A stretch of DNA of 64,000 bases from Acephala macrosclerotiorum (Eukaryota; Ascomycota; Leotiomycetes; Helotiales; Mollisiaceae): NCBI GenBank assembly GCA_014904845.1, contig MU119479.1, forward strand, positions 1-64,000, given 5' to 3'. A model generated the notes under the pieces. The model saw only the letters and a program-made list of their open reading frames with translations, searched no databases and was not told the DNA's origin. Shown in pieces: positions 47,095 through 60,731 of this stretch. The position numbers and the translations under genes are program-made. Position 1 is the stretch's first letter. Every line of letters starts with the position of its first letter.

Positions 47095-48892
47095 ATGGGA
47101 GTAGACGAGTTAGGAACTGTACCGCAGAACGAGAAGTCGTTCAATGCTTCAGATGATATCGCGGTTGGATCAGATACCGAAATCATCAATGCGTCTGGTC
47201 ATCGAGACCAATTGGATCGACAGTATGGGATCTTGAGTATTTGCGGTATGGCTCTCACGGTTGATAACGCGTGGGTTGCTATTGGGACTTCGCTGAACGT
47301 CGCGATTTGTGAGTCTTGAACTCGCGTTTTGATGGAATCGTGCCTGACTTTATCAAACAGACAATGGAGGACCTCCTGGAGTTTTGTACGAGTTTTTGGT
47401 TGCGTGCCTTTATTACTGCTTCATCGCAGCCTCACTTGCTGAGGTCTGTACCTCTCCTCCCAAACCATGGAGAAGACTTCTGACATGTTCATCCAGCTTG
47501 TCTCCTCCGTTCCCTCCTCGGGAGGAGTCTACCACTGGGCATCCCTCGCCCCAGGCCCAGGATATGGTCGCGTACTCGGATTCTTCACCGGCTGGCTCAA
47601 CTTCTTCGGCTGGCTCTTCGACCTCGCCTCAATCGTCTATATCATGAGCGAACTCGTCGTCCAAATGTACGGCCTCTACCACCCCTCCTATGTAATCCAA
47701 CCCTGGCACCTCTTCGTCGCCCTCGTCCTCATAACCTGGATCTGTATCGCCATCACCATCTTCTTCAACAAATACCTCCCGTACTTGCAACAATTTGGCC
47801 TGTTTGTGGTCCTGGTTGGAGGTCTGGCGACGATTATTGTGGTGGCGGCGATGCCGAAACAGCATGCGAGTAATAGTTTTGTTTGGAGTGATTGGAATAA
47901 TGAGACGGGGTGGGGGAGTGGGTTTGCGTTTTTGGCGGGCGTGTTGAATGGTGCTTTTACGATTGGGACGCCGGATGTAAGACATACTTCTGCACTCCCA
48001 AAGTATCCAAAAGCAGTATAACTGACTCCGAGATCTTGAACAGGCCGTGACGCATATGGCTGAGGAAGTGCCGCATCCTAGGAAGGATTTGCCAAAGGCG
48101 ATTGCTGCTCAGATTATTCTTGGTTCTATCTGTAAGTCGAGCTCTCCCTCTCTTATCCCAGAACCAGCTGACAAATTGACAGGCGCTTTCGTCTTCGCCA
48201 TCACTCTATTCTATGGCATCACCGACTTGGATGCAGTCCTGAACAGCAACGGCGCCTTCCCTCTAGCAGAGGTCTATGCCCAAGCAACCGGCAGCACAGG
48301 GGCAACCTTCGGCCTCCTATTCATCGTCTTCCTCTCCCTCGCTCCCTGCCTGATTGGAACCTTCTTGACAGTCGGCCGCACATGGTGGGCCCTAGCACGA
48401 GACAACGCAGTCCCCTTCTCCGGCTTCTTCTCCTCCGTCAATGAAGATCTCTCCTGCCCCATCCCAGCAACAATCTTCACTGGCATAATGACCACCGCTT
48501 TCGGCGCCATCACGTTAGGATCCCACGCCGCATTCTCAGACCTCGTCGGCTCATTCGTAATCCTGACCACCACATCGTACGCTTTGGCAATCGGAGGCCA
48601 TCTCTTCTCAGGCCGGAAAAATCTCCCCCAAGGTCCTTTCTGGATGGGTAAAGCTGGATTTGCGATAAACGGTATTGCGGTGATCAGTACTATTTTCTTT
48701 AATATTATCTTTTGCTTTCCATATTCGTTGCCTGCTGAGGTGGCGACGATGAATTATAATAGTGTTATACTGGTGGGGGTTATTTTTTTGGCGGCGGTTT
48801 GGTGGTTTGTGCATGGGGTGAGGAATTATCCGGGGCCGAAATTGGGAGGTTTCGTTGAAACGGAGGAGGGGAGGAGACTTGCTGAGAAATAG
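47095..48892 (+). CDS. APC-family amino acid/GABA/choline permease
   Basis: Plasma-membrane secondary transporter of about 524 aa. Exons as read: 47095-47308, 47361-47443, 47497-47976, 48044-48131 and 48183-48892; introns 51-67 bp. The hydrophilic N-terminus (about 45 residues) leads into TM1 (YGILSICGMALTVDNAWVAIGT). SLAELVSSVPSSGGVYHW is the TM3 signature of the fungal GABA/choline (Uga4/Hnm1-like) branch. TPDAVTHMAEEVPHPRKDLPKAI is the conserved loop after TM6. Further helices follow (FAITLFYGITDLDAVL, LLFIVFLSLAPCLIGTFL, FVILTTTSYALAIGG, and the last pair before VRNYPGPKLGG). About 12 helices are expected. Substrate cannot be fixed from sequence alone. No frame damage seen. Confidence 0.9.
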
Positions 48893-50230
48893 GAGGGGAT
48901 AGAGGTAAAGGAGGAATGGTTTATGTGATTTTAATGAAATATATGATGGAGCTAGAGACGACTTTGAACTCCTGTCTGTGAAACGCGCTTTGCTCAAGCT
49001 TGCTGCTATAAGAATTGCCAAAGAAACTGTCATCCTTGGCTTTTCCCTTGCACATGAATCATGCTATCTATGCTGGGAAGTAGGTCCGAAGTGGACAAGA
49101 CTAGGAACGGAGGGAGTCTCCGCCTGGACAGGGTATGAGCAATACGGATCACATGATGATTCAACATCATCCTTCAATTGTCCCTTCCCCGGCAGGACAT
49201 GGCAAAAGGAAACGTCCAAAGTTCCTTGGGGGTCACAACTGACACTGGCAAGATCAACTGGAATAGGTTGGCATAAGATCTTGCGCGCATCTTCTTCAAA
49301 ATAAGGTATCGCAATTGCTTCAAGCTCAATAATCGACAGTGTCTTGGCGTCTTACACAACTTGCATGCAAGGACAGAACTTTAATCGCAATTTTGAACCA
49401 ATGTAAGAGTTCATCCAAACGTAAAACCATAACGTCGACACTAGAGTAGGATGAAGGCGAATTGGATCCTCGATCGAGGTACCTGAGCACTTGCTTGGAG
49501 ACTCACCCACATGAAAGATAAGGCAGGCAAAAGGGGCTGCTCATGGCGGAGAAACCTCCAGTACTGCAACTAACCCATATAATCAAGAGCCACAACGCTG
49601 CCGTGACGCCAGAGATATTTTGGCCAATGTTTGGTGCGTTTCATGCTCATCGGAGATCAGCGATCTGATAGATGGCGTTCTTAAGCTGAGAATAGCCCGA
49701 ATAGTGTTCAATTAGGGGATTTCAATTAGCTTTCGGTCGAAGCAACCGGGCACTTGCATCTCATCTTGACCCGGAGGATATCTAGGACGGAAAATAGGAG
49801 AATAGGGGGAGGGTTTGAACTAAATCGTCGTAGCCAAAGGAAGCTAGGTAACTTTCAGCTTAGCGCTCCAAACCACTTCAGGTGTTGCAACATCCCTGTC
49901 AACTTCGCTCGTTGCTCTGGATGGTAAAAACAGTGACAACGCAGACAGCGATGGCCTTGCTGCTCTCTCCCTTATTGCCAGCAAATATCAACACCTTCGC
50001 AGATGTTCCCATCATCGTCGCAACCATCATGAGAATCTCCTCAAGATCTGCCAGGCAATCTTGACAACATCACCATTACACAAAATAATACGCATTCCAT
50101 CCAAGGTGCCCTGATCCCAGAGGACCGAGCGCGTCTCCCTCGAAAAGAAAACAGTTTTCGACGCAACAAACAATCCTCCTACCTTCTCCAGAGTACAGCA
50201 GGCGGATGTGACGCGCCGAATACGTGAAAG
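48893..50230. other. Intergenic, about 1.3 kb
   Basis: Contains the permease 3' region and the promoter of the long coiled-coil gene. Short frames only, no motif or repeat seen. Confidence 0.5.
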
Positions 50231-53200
50231 ATGGCGGAGGAAGAAGAACATTTTGAAGGGCCCTCGACATCAGAGGACCGTCCCCAAACAGCGCGAAGAG
50301 ACTCACCACAATCGCGCAAGGTTCCTGGTGGCTTCGGGATCGACGACCTGGATGATCTCTCACCAGACAAAGACAATTTCGAAGACTCGATATTCTCGAA
50401 TGCGAAAGCTCACGAACAGAATAATCGAATACCTTCCCTTGACCCCACTACACTCCCGTCATTACCCCCACCAGGCGACAGCAGTCTGATCTACAACAAT
50501 AGCGAGGATGGAGGTAACAGCGATGCGCATATGGATGTGGTGGATGAGGAAGCCATGCAGAGGCATTTGAATAATGTCGAATCGAGTTTTATGCCGATAG
50601 CGTCACCAATCAGTATGGATGGGAAGAAAGGCGCTGATGATTCGTATCTATTCGATGGAGCGCAGCCACCATCACGGCCTAATACTGCAACATTTACACC
50701 TAGCAAAAGCCCTGCTGCGGGAGCCAATGCCAACAATCCTCCCACGCCTCCAGATGCATTCTACACCCCCGCGCCTGAACGAGCTTCTTCAGAAGTTGAC
50801 GATTCTTCGGCAGATGTAGGGAATACGACCTCTTCTCTGGAAACAATGTCCTCATCTCCAACAGCAGCTGCTTCAGCCCGGATGGTTTCTCGAGCGATAT
50901 CTATGGCGAGTGGGCCAACCGATGGGGCAGATGATTCATATGGACAATCGCAAGAGGATACGGATGTAGATGTTGAAGCTACACCACGGAAACAGAACAA
51001 TTACTCTGGATCATCAGATAGCAGATCAACTGTTCGCCACGTCTCTTCCAATGCAAGTCTAAGGACCAGCGTCACAGATGCAGGAAACACCCCAGGAGCT
51101 TTACTGAAGCGGAAGTCCTCTATTAGACAACCAAAGTACCTACGCAGTCGGCATAGTCACAATTCCTCGGTGTCATCGTTTACCACAAGTGCAGATGATG
51201 GAGGCGAAGTCGCACACGGAGCCGATTATGCGTTACAGTCCGGTGGAGCTGTGCCAGCAGATGGGTTTTCCAGACACAGTAGCATGGCTCTTTCACGGTC
51301 GATCAGCCTGGGTAGCATGGCATCTGGGATTGAGGACCTATCTGGGAGCACGGAGCCTAGACTCGATGCCAGTCTTGCGACGCTGACCGAGGAGGAGCAT
51401 AATCGAGAACGAAGGCCGATGGACATGTCCCCTCCCGAGACGCCACGAGCACCCACGAGCAGAGCACTTGCTGCGCCGACAGATACCATAATTGCGAGGC
51501 ATGTTAGGAATGTTCAGGTCCCAGATTCTGTGGCGCAGGAATACCGGAATAAGAACGGAGTTTCGCCCAAGCGGTCTGGGTTTGCTGTGTCGACTTTGGG
51601 TCGGAATGGGAAGAACCTGACGCTGAAGGAGCAGAGCAGTACCATCGAACGACTGTCGAAGGAGAACTTTGACCTGAAACTGAAGGTCATGTTCCTGAGC
51701 GACCGCCTGGACAAGCTTTCGGAGGAGGGTGTGAAGGAGATGATCTCGGAGAACGTTGAGCTGAAGACTGGTCTGGCGGTGATGCAGCGAGACAATAAGG
51801 CTCTGAAACGGAAAATCAAAGAGCTCGAGAAGCAATTGAAAGATGACGAGGACCGGCCGTCGACAGCACGATCTGGAACCTCAGCAGGCGACCCAAGTCC
51901 GAAATGGTTCGACCAGGAGGGTGCTCAAGAGAGGGAGGAGGAGTTGCTTTATCTTCGAGAACGAGTCGAGGAATACATTACTGAGATTGAAAAGTTGCGG
52001 AACGAATCCATTACCCGAGAGAACGAGAAACGAAACCTCGCTGAAGTTGTACGGCAAATGGGCGAACGACGTGGTCAGAATGTCGAAGCAAGGGAGGAGA
52101 TGGATGTCTGGAAAGATCTACTTGAGCAGGAAACCTCGCGACGAGAGCAGGCTGACGAGGACAACAAGAAGCTTCGAGAGGAGATCTTCCGCATGAAGAC
52201 CGAGACATCGTCGAATTCTGGCTCTGGGGCTCCAGGGCATCTTACCCACACCACCAATATCTACAACATCACTAAAAAGCGTCAAATATCTCCGTCGAGG
52301 CCACGATCCGAGTTCTCTGATCGCTTCGAGGACAGGAACGGCAACATGAGCGCTGCCAGCACCCTAGTCGAGGAAGTTCGACGAGAGTGTGAGCAATTAA
52401 GACATGAGAATGCTGAGCTTCGACGTGAAGTTGGCGCCCAGACATCGATGCTGACATCCCGGAATCGTGAAAAGGAACGACTGTACCAAGAAATCGAGGA
52501 TCTGAAGCTCGGACAGCGAAGAGGCGGCGGGTCGATTGCTGGAGATAGCATCTTCGAACGATCAGCTTCCCGGGCGCAAATGCATGTGCGATCAACATCT
52601 CGAGGAAGTGCCGCTACACGTCAAACAGAACTGACCGACACCGAGCGGGAAGATTTCGAGAACAAGCATGCAGAACTTCGAGACAGGATCAACAGCTTGA
52701 AGATCAACAACCAAGATCTTCAGCGTGAATTGGAATCGTGCATGGCTGACTTTGAGACGGCCGTCGAGCAGAAGAAGCAAGCTGAGCTTTTGGCGAATGA
52801 GTTGCAAGAAGCACTCGAAATCGCCGAGAATGACCTTGTCACGATGCAGACTGATCGGGATGAGGCTTTGAGAGGACAAGAAGAAGTGGAAATCGCCTTC
52901 GCTGGACTTCAGAAAGAGGCACAAGAAGAACTTGATGGTCTTGGAGCCGAAGTTGATGAGGCGAACACGGAGATTGAACGACTTCAGACTGAGCTGACGG
53001 ATACTACCGAGAACTTCAATGCCCTTCAGAACGAGATGCGGGAGATGAGTCAAGGTCTGGTCAGGCTTGAGGACGACCATGAAACCAAAACAAGAAAGAT
53101 CCAGGAACTGGAACGAGAGCTGGATGATGCTAACAAAGAACTCGAGCAGATGGAGAACAATCTTGTTCAAGCCAACGAGAAGATCAATCGGCTGTCTGTA

Positions 53201-54798
53201 CAGCAAGAGAATCTTCAAGGAGAGCTTGGATTTATGCGAGAAGACCAGGAAGGTGATAAACTCAAAATTGGTGAGCTCGAGTCTGCAATCAGAAGCGCCG
53301 AGCAGAATATTCGTGAGCAAAGAGGACAGATCAATGAGCTTGAGCAAAGATTGGTTGATGAGAGGCATCAAAGTGAGATGGTCTCAGGTAATAGGGAGCG
53401 AGAAGTGCAGCAATATATCAACAATCTCAATCGCGAGGCTTCATCAGCCAAGGATGAAGCCAGAAGGCTGGATCATAGTCTTAGATCGCAGCAGGTTGAG
53501 GCAGCTGAATGGAAGCAGCGTCTTACTGAGTTGGAGAACAATTTGAGGGAGGCACTTGGCGATCTGGATGGTACCAGAGCCAGTTTGCTGAACGTGAGTT
53601 ACCTGGGAGGAGCGTATGAATCCATGCTAAAAGATCGCAGTCTATTGCAAAACTCCAGCGAGAGCTCGAGAATACCTGCCGAGAACTCGATTCGACGAAG
53701 GCATCCCTCACCGAGAAAGAACGAATCATCAAGCAACGCGACTCTCTGCTGGAATCTCATGCCCTCGAGTCTCGGAAGCTTGCCGACATGCTGGACAAGG
53801 AACGCCAAACCCATCGCAATACGAAGCATCAATTTGAGACTTTCCAGAAGACTCAACAACATACTACTCGAACTCTCACCCAACAAGAATCTCGTGTACT
53901 GGAACTCGAGACAGCACGTGCAACTGATAGGAGGAAGATTGCCACTTTAGAGAACAATCTCAAGGACCAGATGAATGAACGAAATCAGTTGCTACTTTCA
54001 TTGTGGAACCGACTTTCTGCACTTTGTGGGTCAGACTGGGCTCACAACAATAGTCTGATCAATGGTCGTGCCCTGCCTTCTCTTGAAGCAGTATCAACCA
54101 TGCTTCCAGGCTTCGCCAAGAACCTCGTCGCCGCAGTCAAGACCATCGAGACTCTAGTCGGGGACTTCAGATCACGGATCCGTTCAGTTGAGAAAGATCT
54201 CTGGAAAGAGTACCAAACCCTCGAAACCAACCTCGAAGTCCGCACCAAACGCCTCGACCGCTTAGAGACCATGGCCCGAAGCGGCACCCCAGGTTTCGTC
54301 GGAGACAGCAGCAAAGAACTCAACAAACTCAAAGAAGTGAACAAGACCCTCAAAGCCGAAATCTCGACCCTTCGAGCAGCAAATGACGTCCGGTCAGGCG
54401 TCTACCAAGACGGTTCTCCCAGCCCCTCCGTTCCCACGGGTCCTCGCAATAAGAGTCAATCCCGCGACAAATCTCGCACCTCGACCATGACGCGCCATCA
54501 ATCGTCCTCAGCAGTCGAAACTCTAGATCGCACAATAGGATCTCGCTCAGGCAGTATCTCATCCGCGGATAAGATGCGCGCCTTAAGTCCAGAGGGGAGT
54601 GAGAGTGGGCAGTTCAAGCCAGATCTCAGATGGCAGATCAGGTTGCAGGAGCTGGAGTATAAGTTGAAGGCTGAACGTGAGGCAAGGTTGGTGGATAGGA
54701 GTAGTGCGAGACAGAGGTTGCAGGAGAAAGATAGGGAGAATGCGGAGTTGGCGGCGCAGGTGGAGAGGAATAGAGTTAAGGAGGAGATGAGAACGTAA
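50231..54798 (+). CDS. ApsB/Mto1-like microtubule-organizing coiled-coil protein (Cnn_1N domain)
   Basis: Exons 50231-53593 and 53641-54798 with a 47-bp intron that happens to stay open, so a single-exon reading would end wrongly at 53950. About 1506 aa. The first 450 residues are Ser/Pro/Asp-rich and disordered. Residues about 461-535 carry the centrosomin motif 1 (LKEQSSTIERLSKENFDLKLKV, MFLSDRLDKLSEEGV), which in Cnn, Mto1/Pcp1 and Aspergillus ApsB recruits the gamma-tubulin complex. Long heptad-rich coiled coil follows to about 1170, then a more globular part (LLLSLWNRLSALCGSDWAHNN) and a basic Ser-rich tail. The role expected is microtubule nucleation at spindle pole body or septal sites and nuclear positioning. 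The start codon has a good context (AAGATGGC). Confidence 0.88.
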
Positions 54799-55264
54799 AA
54801 GGGTGGAGTAATTTATATTTGTCTGTACTATACGCGCGCTGGGTTTGAGCTTCTGCGATCGTATCGAGGCGTTTGTTTCTCTGTGGGTAAAGGGATTTAC
54901 GCATGCGAGGCAAGGCGCTTTTGGGTTCGCGGAACAGAATCGAATCGAATGGGATGGGTACATTGGAGGGAAATGGTCTTTTTCGCATCAATCAATGTAT
55001 ATCAGATGATGATTTTCCAGAGCAATAAGATGGTTGTACTCTTTCTAGGCCCTGTGGGCGCAGGACATGTGAGAAGTAGCGCCAATCGGTTGCGGTGTTA
55101 TACAGCCTTGAAAAGCCATGCATGAGGCTTTCTTGCGGACTTCTTCGACCATCGATCAGGCGTTCAGGCTGACAACCCATGCATGCAGTTTATGCCAGCC
55201 TTACCATCATCACATTTTTTTCCTCCTTTCCCTTGGTCACAAACCATCTTGCGTGTCCGTAACG
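54799..55264. other. Intergenic / NLR promoter
   Basis: Spacer between the coiled-coil gene and the NLR gene. Nothing recognised. Confidence 0.5.
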
Positions 55265-57869
55265 ATGGATCCCCTTACGGCGCTGTCGGTAGCCGGCACG
55301 ATCGTTCAGTTTGCCGATTTTGGTACCAAATTATTCTCGGAAAGCTACGAAATCTACAGGTCAACGAATGGAACCTTGACCACTAACAAAGATCTCGAGC
55401 TCATCACGACTGATCTTCGCGCTGTTATTGAAAAGCTTCGAAAACTGTTCCACTGGGAACTTGTCTCCTTGTCTCCTGCGGTCGATTATGACGCACAAAA
55501 CCGCCACGAGATTGTCGAAAGACTTTGTGATGATGCGACAACGCTGGCCGACGAGATTCTCGACAAAATTGAGGGACTGAAAGTGAAAGGTAAAAGACAT
55601 CGCATTTGGAAGAGCTTTCGGCAAGCAGTTAAGAGTGGGTCGTCAAAAGAAGAGATAGCTACCTTGACAAGAAGGCTTGGAGGCCTCAAAGAAGCTTTGG
55701 TGACAAGAGTCATCTACGCCATCTGGTCAGTTGTAATAACATATTCTCTCGGCCCACCATTGACTCATGGCTTCGCAGGTCAAGTGTCAGTGTTCAGTCA
55801 ATCCGTACGGCATCTTCATTCGGCCATCTGGACCAACAGACACGGCAGATCATCCAGAAACTGCTCGAAATGGGACTAAAGCGACAGAAGTTTGTGGAGA
55901 GATTCGGGCATCTCGGAACCAACTTACCTCCCTAAGCTCTTCTCTCGCTCGTCTTGAAGCTTTCACGGCGGATGAACACCGCCAAACTCGCGAAATGATT
56001 TCTAAAGGCGAGTCCATGGCAATGCGAGGCCAGGCCTGCAAAACCATTCTTCACAACCTAGAGTATCCCAGTATGACAAGTCGATACGAAGCAGTCCTAG
56101 AGGCATACCCAAAGACCTTTGAATGGGCTTTCCAAGGCTCGACGAATGAGAGGCTATCATGGAGCAGTCTCGCCGATTGGCTTCGAAGCGGGACTGGTGT
56201 CTACTGGATTCACGGAAAGCCTGGCTCGGGCAAATCAACGTTGATGAAGCATATACTCGATGACCCCCGAACCCGCCAGTGCCTCACAACTTGGGCGAAC
56301 AATCCGACGTCCGGAACTAATGACCCAAACCCTCCACCCCTTTGCATTGCGTCATTCTTCTTTTGGAATAGTGGTTCAGCAGAGCAAAAGTCACAGACTG
56401 GATTGCTTCGAGGCCTCCTATACCAAATACTAAACGCCATTCCGGAGCTCATTCCGAAGGTCTTTCCCGAGCAGTATGCCCAAGCATACGAGGAGCTCGA
56501 GAAACCAATTTCAACGAGACTTCACTCCATAAACAAGAAGCCGCACGGTTGGTCATTGCGCCAACTCATGGCTGCTTTCAAAGGCATCACGGAGGAAACC
56601 TCGATACCCTTCAGGTTATGCTTAATCATTGACGGGCTTGACGAATTTGATGGCGACCATGAGGAGATGGCTAGGCTCTTCAAAAGTGTCGCACAGTCGC
56701 CAGCAGTGAAGGTTTGCCTGTCGAGTCGATCGTGGCAAGTCTTCAAGAACAGCTTTGTGGGCTATCCAAATCTGCAGCTACAAGATCTGACGTCCCGTGA
56801 TATCTCCAAATATGTCAACGGCAAATTTGACCAGAGCGAAGCATTCCAAAGACTTTCGTGCAAAAACCCGTCATCTGCTCAATTGTTGGTCCAAGAAATC
56901 GTCGAGAAAGCCGCAGGCGTATTCCTCTGGGTTAGGATTGTCGTCCAGTCTCTTATTCAAGGAATTAACAACCAGGATGACATCGCAATGCTCCAACAGA
57001 GATTGCGTCTTCTTCCAACCGAGCTAAATTCGCTTTACGAGCATATCCTCGTCAAGCACATCAACCCACTTTACAAGGAATGGATGTCGAAAGCCTTTCA
57101 GTTACTCCGGACTTCTCGGGAAGTTATTGGACAGCAAGTCTCAAGGAATAAATTTAGTCTTACTATTGCAGACTTTCTGTTCGCAATGGAAGAGGAACTC
57201 GACGTTAAATCTGCCAAAGCATTGAGTGAAAAGTCCCTCCTCGGCATGTGCGAGAATTTCGCCGCGCAGTTGAATGCACGTTGCTCAGGCTTGCTTGAAG
57301 TTTCCAGAGAAGGCGGACGCGGGCTGACTTATTGTCAAGTCGATTACATGCACAGAACCGTTCGAGACTTTACCGAGACTGAGGCCTGGTGGTCACAATT
57401 CTTGAGTTATACTGCCAAGACGGATTTCAACAGTCATTTTTCTCTCCTGAGGAGCGGTGTTCTCTGGATGAGGACTCTCACGACTCACCACGTGATAGGC
57501 GAGCATATCATAAGAACATGTACCACGCTTCTCTACGCTTATCATGTAAATCCGTATGCCAAGACTCGCAGCGACCAGATAGCGCTATTAGATGAGATAG
57601 GGGAACAGCTAGAAGAACTGCATGGCAAGGGATCAGTCCCGCACGGAGAGATCCTTCGGCTGGCGGTATCATATAGCCTTTCTGGGTATGTGGAAGAGAG
57701 ACTTCAGAGAATGGAATGGGAGGAACCAGGCCTCGCTTCGACGGCTGCAACTTCTTTGCTTGATCTTATCGTACCGGGAAACGAGAGGCCAGACACAGCG
57801 CCACCCTTAAGAGATGAGATGAGGTCACTACTCGAACGCTATAGTGCGACATCCCAAACTCCAAATTGA
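55265..57869 (+). CDS. NACHT-domain NLR-like (STAND) protein, no C-terminal repeats
   Basis: Exons as read: 55265-55725, 55779-55889 and 55937-57869, about 834 aa. The second intron (47 bp, GTTTGT donor) is needed to join SSFGHLDQQTRQIIQKLLE to SSLARLEAFTADEHRQ. The N-terminal helical domain (MDPLTALSVAGTIVQFADFG to about 150) is the kind common in fungal NLRs. NACHT: Walker A GKPGSGKST (about 284-292), Walker B LCLIIDGLDEFDG (about 418-430), sensor-like VCLSSRSWQVF. After NACHT come LLPTELNSLYEHIL and winged-helix-like parts (SLTIADFLFAMEEE, VDYMHRTVRDFTE) typical of DUF7791. It ends without WD40, ankyrin or TPR repeats. Fungal NLRs act in non-self recognition and regulated cell death; this one's ligand and effector are unknown. 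Confidence 0.88.
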
Positions 57870-58628
57870 AAATACGGGTCAAGTTCTTAGGCATCAAGAT
57901 GCACGCTAGAAAGATATCGCAGAAGGAAAGGACGAGAAGTATAACAAATTCATCGTTTTGTAGGACAGACATCTGAGACTTAGGACATCAACAACAGAAG
58001 ACAAACGCCAAGGGCGCAGTAAATCGTGAGCCAACCAAAGTTTGCACCCTTTGAATATCGCATGACCACGACTTTGCGACCGCTTAAAAAGTTGATAGAA
58101 ATATCGATCTCGCCTCAAGCAATATTTTTCCCTTGCAAAAGAAGTTTCTAATTCTTGTGGTTGCTGGGATATTCTCGATGTTCTTCGGTAGACTAAGTCC
58201 GATTTACTACACCCCCTGGTGAAGTGAACATCGATAGAAGGATCGACATTATATTATAATCCGGAGAAATGTAAGAGCAGGGGACAGGAGGTATTGATCA
58301 ATTATATGTTCATTTTTGCTCTAAAGTTTCTTTCAAGATGATATACAGCCAGCCATCCACCAAGCCAACCTGGCTATGCAATGCTTGATGTACAGTTTCA
58401 AACCACCCTATAGCTCTCAAACCCCGAGAGCAAGAGTAAACCAAACTCCGATGCCGTCTTGCGAGCTATGTATACATGCAAGAGCGAATTAAACCCCAAA
58501 CGCCGTGCCCTATGCAAAGTATGTACTGACTCCGCCATGCTATGTGGTATCTTCGAACAATATCCGCTCGCACCCTTCGAACATGTCCTGGTCTTTCGAC
58601 TCTCCGAGGCATGTTCTCGCTCTTCGGC
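57870..58628. other. Convergent intergenic region
   Basis: Lies between the 3' ends of the NLR gene and the GT90 gene. No gene or repeat recognised. Confidence 0.5.
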
Positions 58629-60631
58629 CTATAACAAATCCCCAACCCATCCCATATTATCTCTCCTATCATCAGAAATCCTCGCATACTCCAACAACAA
58701 CCTCAAAACATAAATCTGCATATCCTCCCTCCTTAACACCTTATTCGCCCACTCCTGCCCCGCTATCGCGATCCGCTCCGCCGCCTCATCATGCCCTTCA
58801 ACTTTGACATTCTCCCCTTCGTACCCCAAAAAGTATTCCATAATCCCCCAGAAATCCATGAATCGGTTATCCATTGGTACGAAATGCTTCCAGGGAACGA
58901 GGCGGCTGTCATGCCATTCTCGGAATATCGTAGCTTTGATAGGGAGAGATGTCGACATTAAGAATCCCCTATAGCGACCGGAAAAGCTGTTCCCGTCGAT
59001 ATCCGGGAGGTATTTCCGATCGAATTGATGTGACATTTTCATGCCCGGTACGACGTGGTAATAAGGAGACGTGTAATTGCAGGCCCCATCCACCTGTGCT
59101 GGCTCACACATCAAATCCACAAACCCCGTATCAGCCCATTCTTCAGTCCATTTACCCAATCTGTTCTCCTGCTGTGCTGCCAAGTTGTATTGTGATGTAG
59201 GCATTGCCCAATTCTGCGGTATTTGGCTCCATTCTTCAGCTCCTGATACCTGACTCGAATTCGTCATTGCGACGAACCGATGGCGCTGGAATCCTTTCCA
59301 ATTGCTTGCTTTGTTGCTACCTCCTGTTGCGACACCCCGCCAAATAACCTTGTTCTGTTTATTGACCCAGGAATCGCCATGGTCATCTCCTCCACTGAAT
59401 CGTTCCTCGCCGTTCCAGTACATGGGCGCAGGGAGTAGGATCTCGTTGTTTGTAGGGAGTTTCGAACCGCCAAACATGGGGAAGAGGGTTTTTGTCGCGG
59501 AGACGGAAAGAGGATCGATCATCATTCCGTGAAGGGATTGGAGGTCTGGCTGGTGGCAGAAATCGGAGGAAAGCGTGAAGTTCGAGACGTAACCTTTGTA
59601 TGTGTGTGAAAGTGTGTGCGCGAGTGAGATATCGGGGGTATGGGAGAAGTCGGTCATGACTGCTGCTTTTCGAGCCAGGGAATTGGGATGGCATCCTCGG
59701 GTTGCGATTTTCCAATATGGTCCTGCATTGCATAGGTTAGTTACTGTTTTCCAAACGGAGATTCTGGGGATTGCATACGTTGTTCAGCCCATTGCTTGGG
59801 ACGGACTTCGACGTCGGGATCGGGCTTGTCTGACAAGGCGGAAAAATCCGAGACAACCTCGCTCGGTGGTGGCATCTTTCGCGTCGCGCGCTCAATCTCC
59901 ATGTATTTATTGATCTCCTCCCACGGTACCACGATTCTCGGCTCGTCCATCGCATTCAGCGCAATATCCATATCTGGCAGCAGATGCTCAATCGTCTGTG
60001 TCAGATCCAACCAGATCTGGGTCCAGAACCAGCCGCTGCCGGTACTGGCGTTGTGATTCCGGATATTGATATTCATCTCGTATGCCCATGCTTCCTTGCG
60101 CATCGTTGACGGCGATAGACCCCAGAATGGTCCTAGATCGTGGTAGATCTGATCGAAGAAGTCCTCGATCATGATGGCGCCATTGTCTTGCGCAAATTTG
60201 AACCAGATGTCGAATCCGGGGGGTGGGTGTCGCCCTCTTCGTTTTCGGTATTCTGCCGCGGCAGAGTTCAGGTCTTTGCTCTCCTTCTTCAATATGTCCT
60301 CGAATGTCTTCTCTGCGGATTGGATCAATTCGTCGATCGGGTGCGGCGGCGTCTTGGGTGTCGTTATTGGTTGTTTGGCCGCCTTCTCTGGCGCTGGGGT
60401 TTCCGCCGGCTTTACGTCTGGTCTTGTTGGGTTCTCTGCCACGGGAATGGTTGGCAGATGCGACGGCGTCACCTTGACAGGTTTATGTACAGATGTGAAC
60501 GAAGGCGCTGAATATCGAAGATACCACAGTATGCCTATCAGTGCAGCGGCGAGGACAACGTATCGTACCAGACCGCCAGCGCGGCGTGGCGGACCTGGAT
60601 AGGCCATGGTGATGGGTGAGGATATCTTCAT
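58629..60631 (-). CDS. GT90 (CAP10-like) glycosyltransferase, type II membrane protein
   Basis: Two exons on the minus strand: 60631-59779 and 59722-58629, intron 56 bp, about 648 aa. An in-frame ATG at 60607 (MAYPGPP) is an alternative start. A short cytosolic tail is followed by one membrane anchor (RYVVLAAALIGILWYLRY, about residues 23-40), then a Pro/Thr-rich stem and a lumenal catalytic domain. Family landmarks are RHPPPGFDIWFKFAQDNG at the start, RGCHPNS, the IWRGVATGGSN loop, and a conserved C-terminal half with FMDFWGIMEYFLGYEG. GT90 proteins include Cryptococcus Cap10/Cap59-region xylosyltransferase-like enzymes, so a Golgi role in glycan or cell-surface polysaccharide synthesis is expected. 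The sugar donor is not determined. Confidence 0.88.
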
Positions 60632-60731
60632 GAATGGGGACTCTGGGGGAGGGCGGGAGGAAAAATAAAGGAGGAAGATTCGTGGATTCGAAGGATCAGA
60701 GGTTATCCTCTAGTAGCGGGATCGAAGCAAA

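Noticed and set aside
55890..55936. Apparent frameshift in the NLR gene
   Set aside because: Explained by a 47-bp intron with GTTTGT donor and AAG acceptor that restores the frame exactly.
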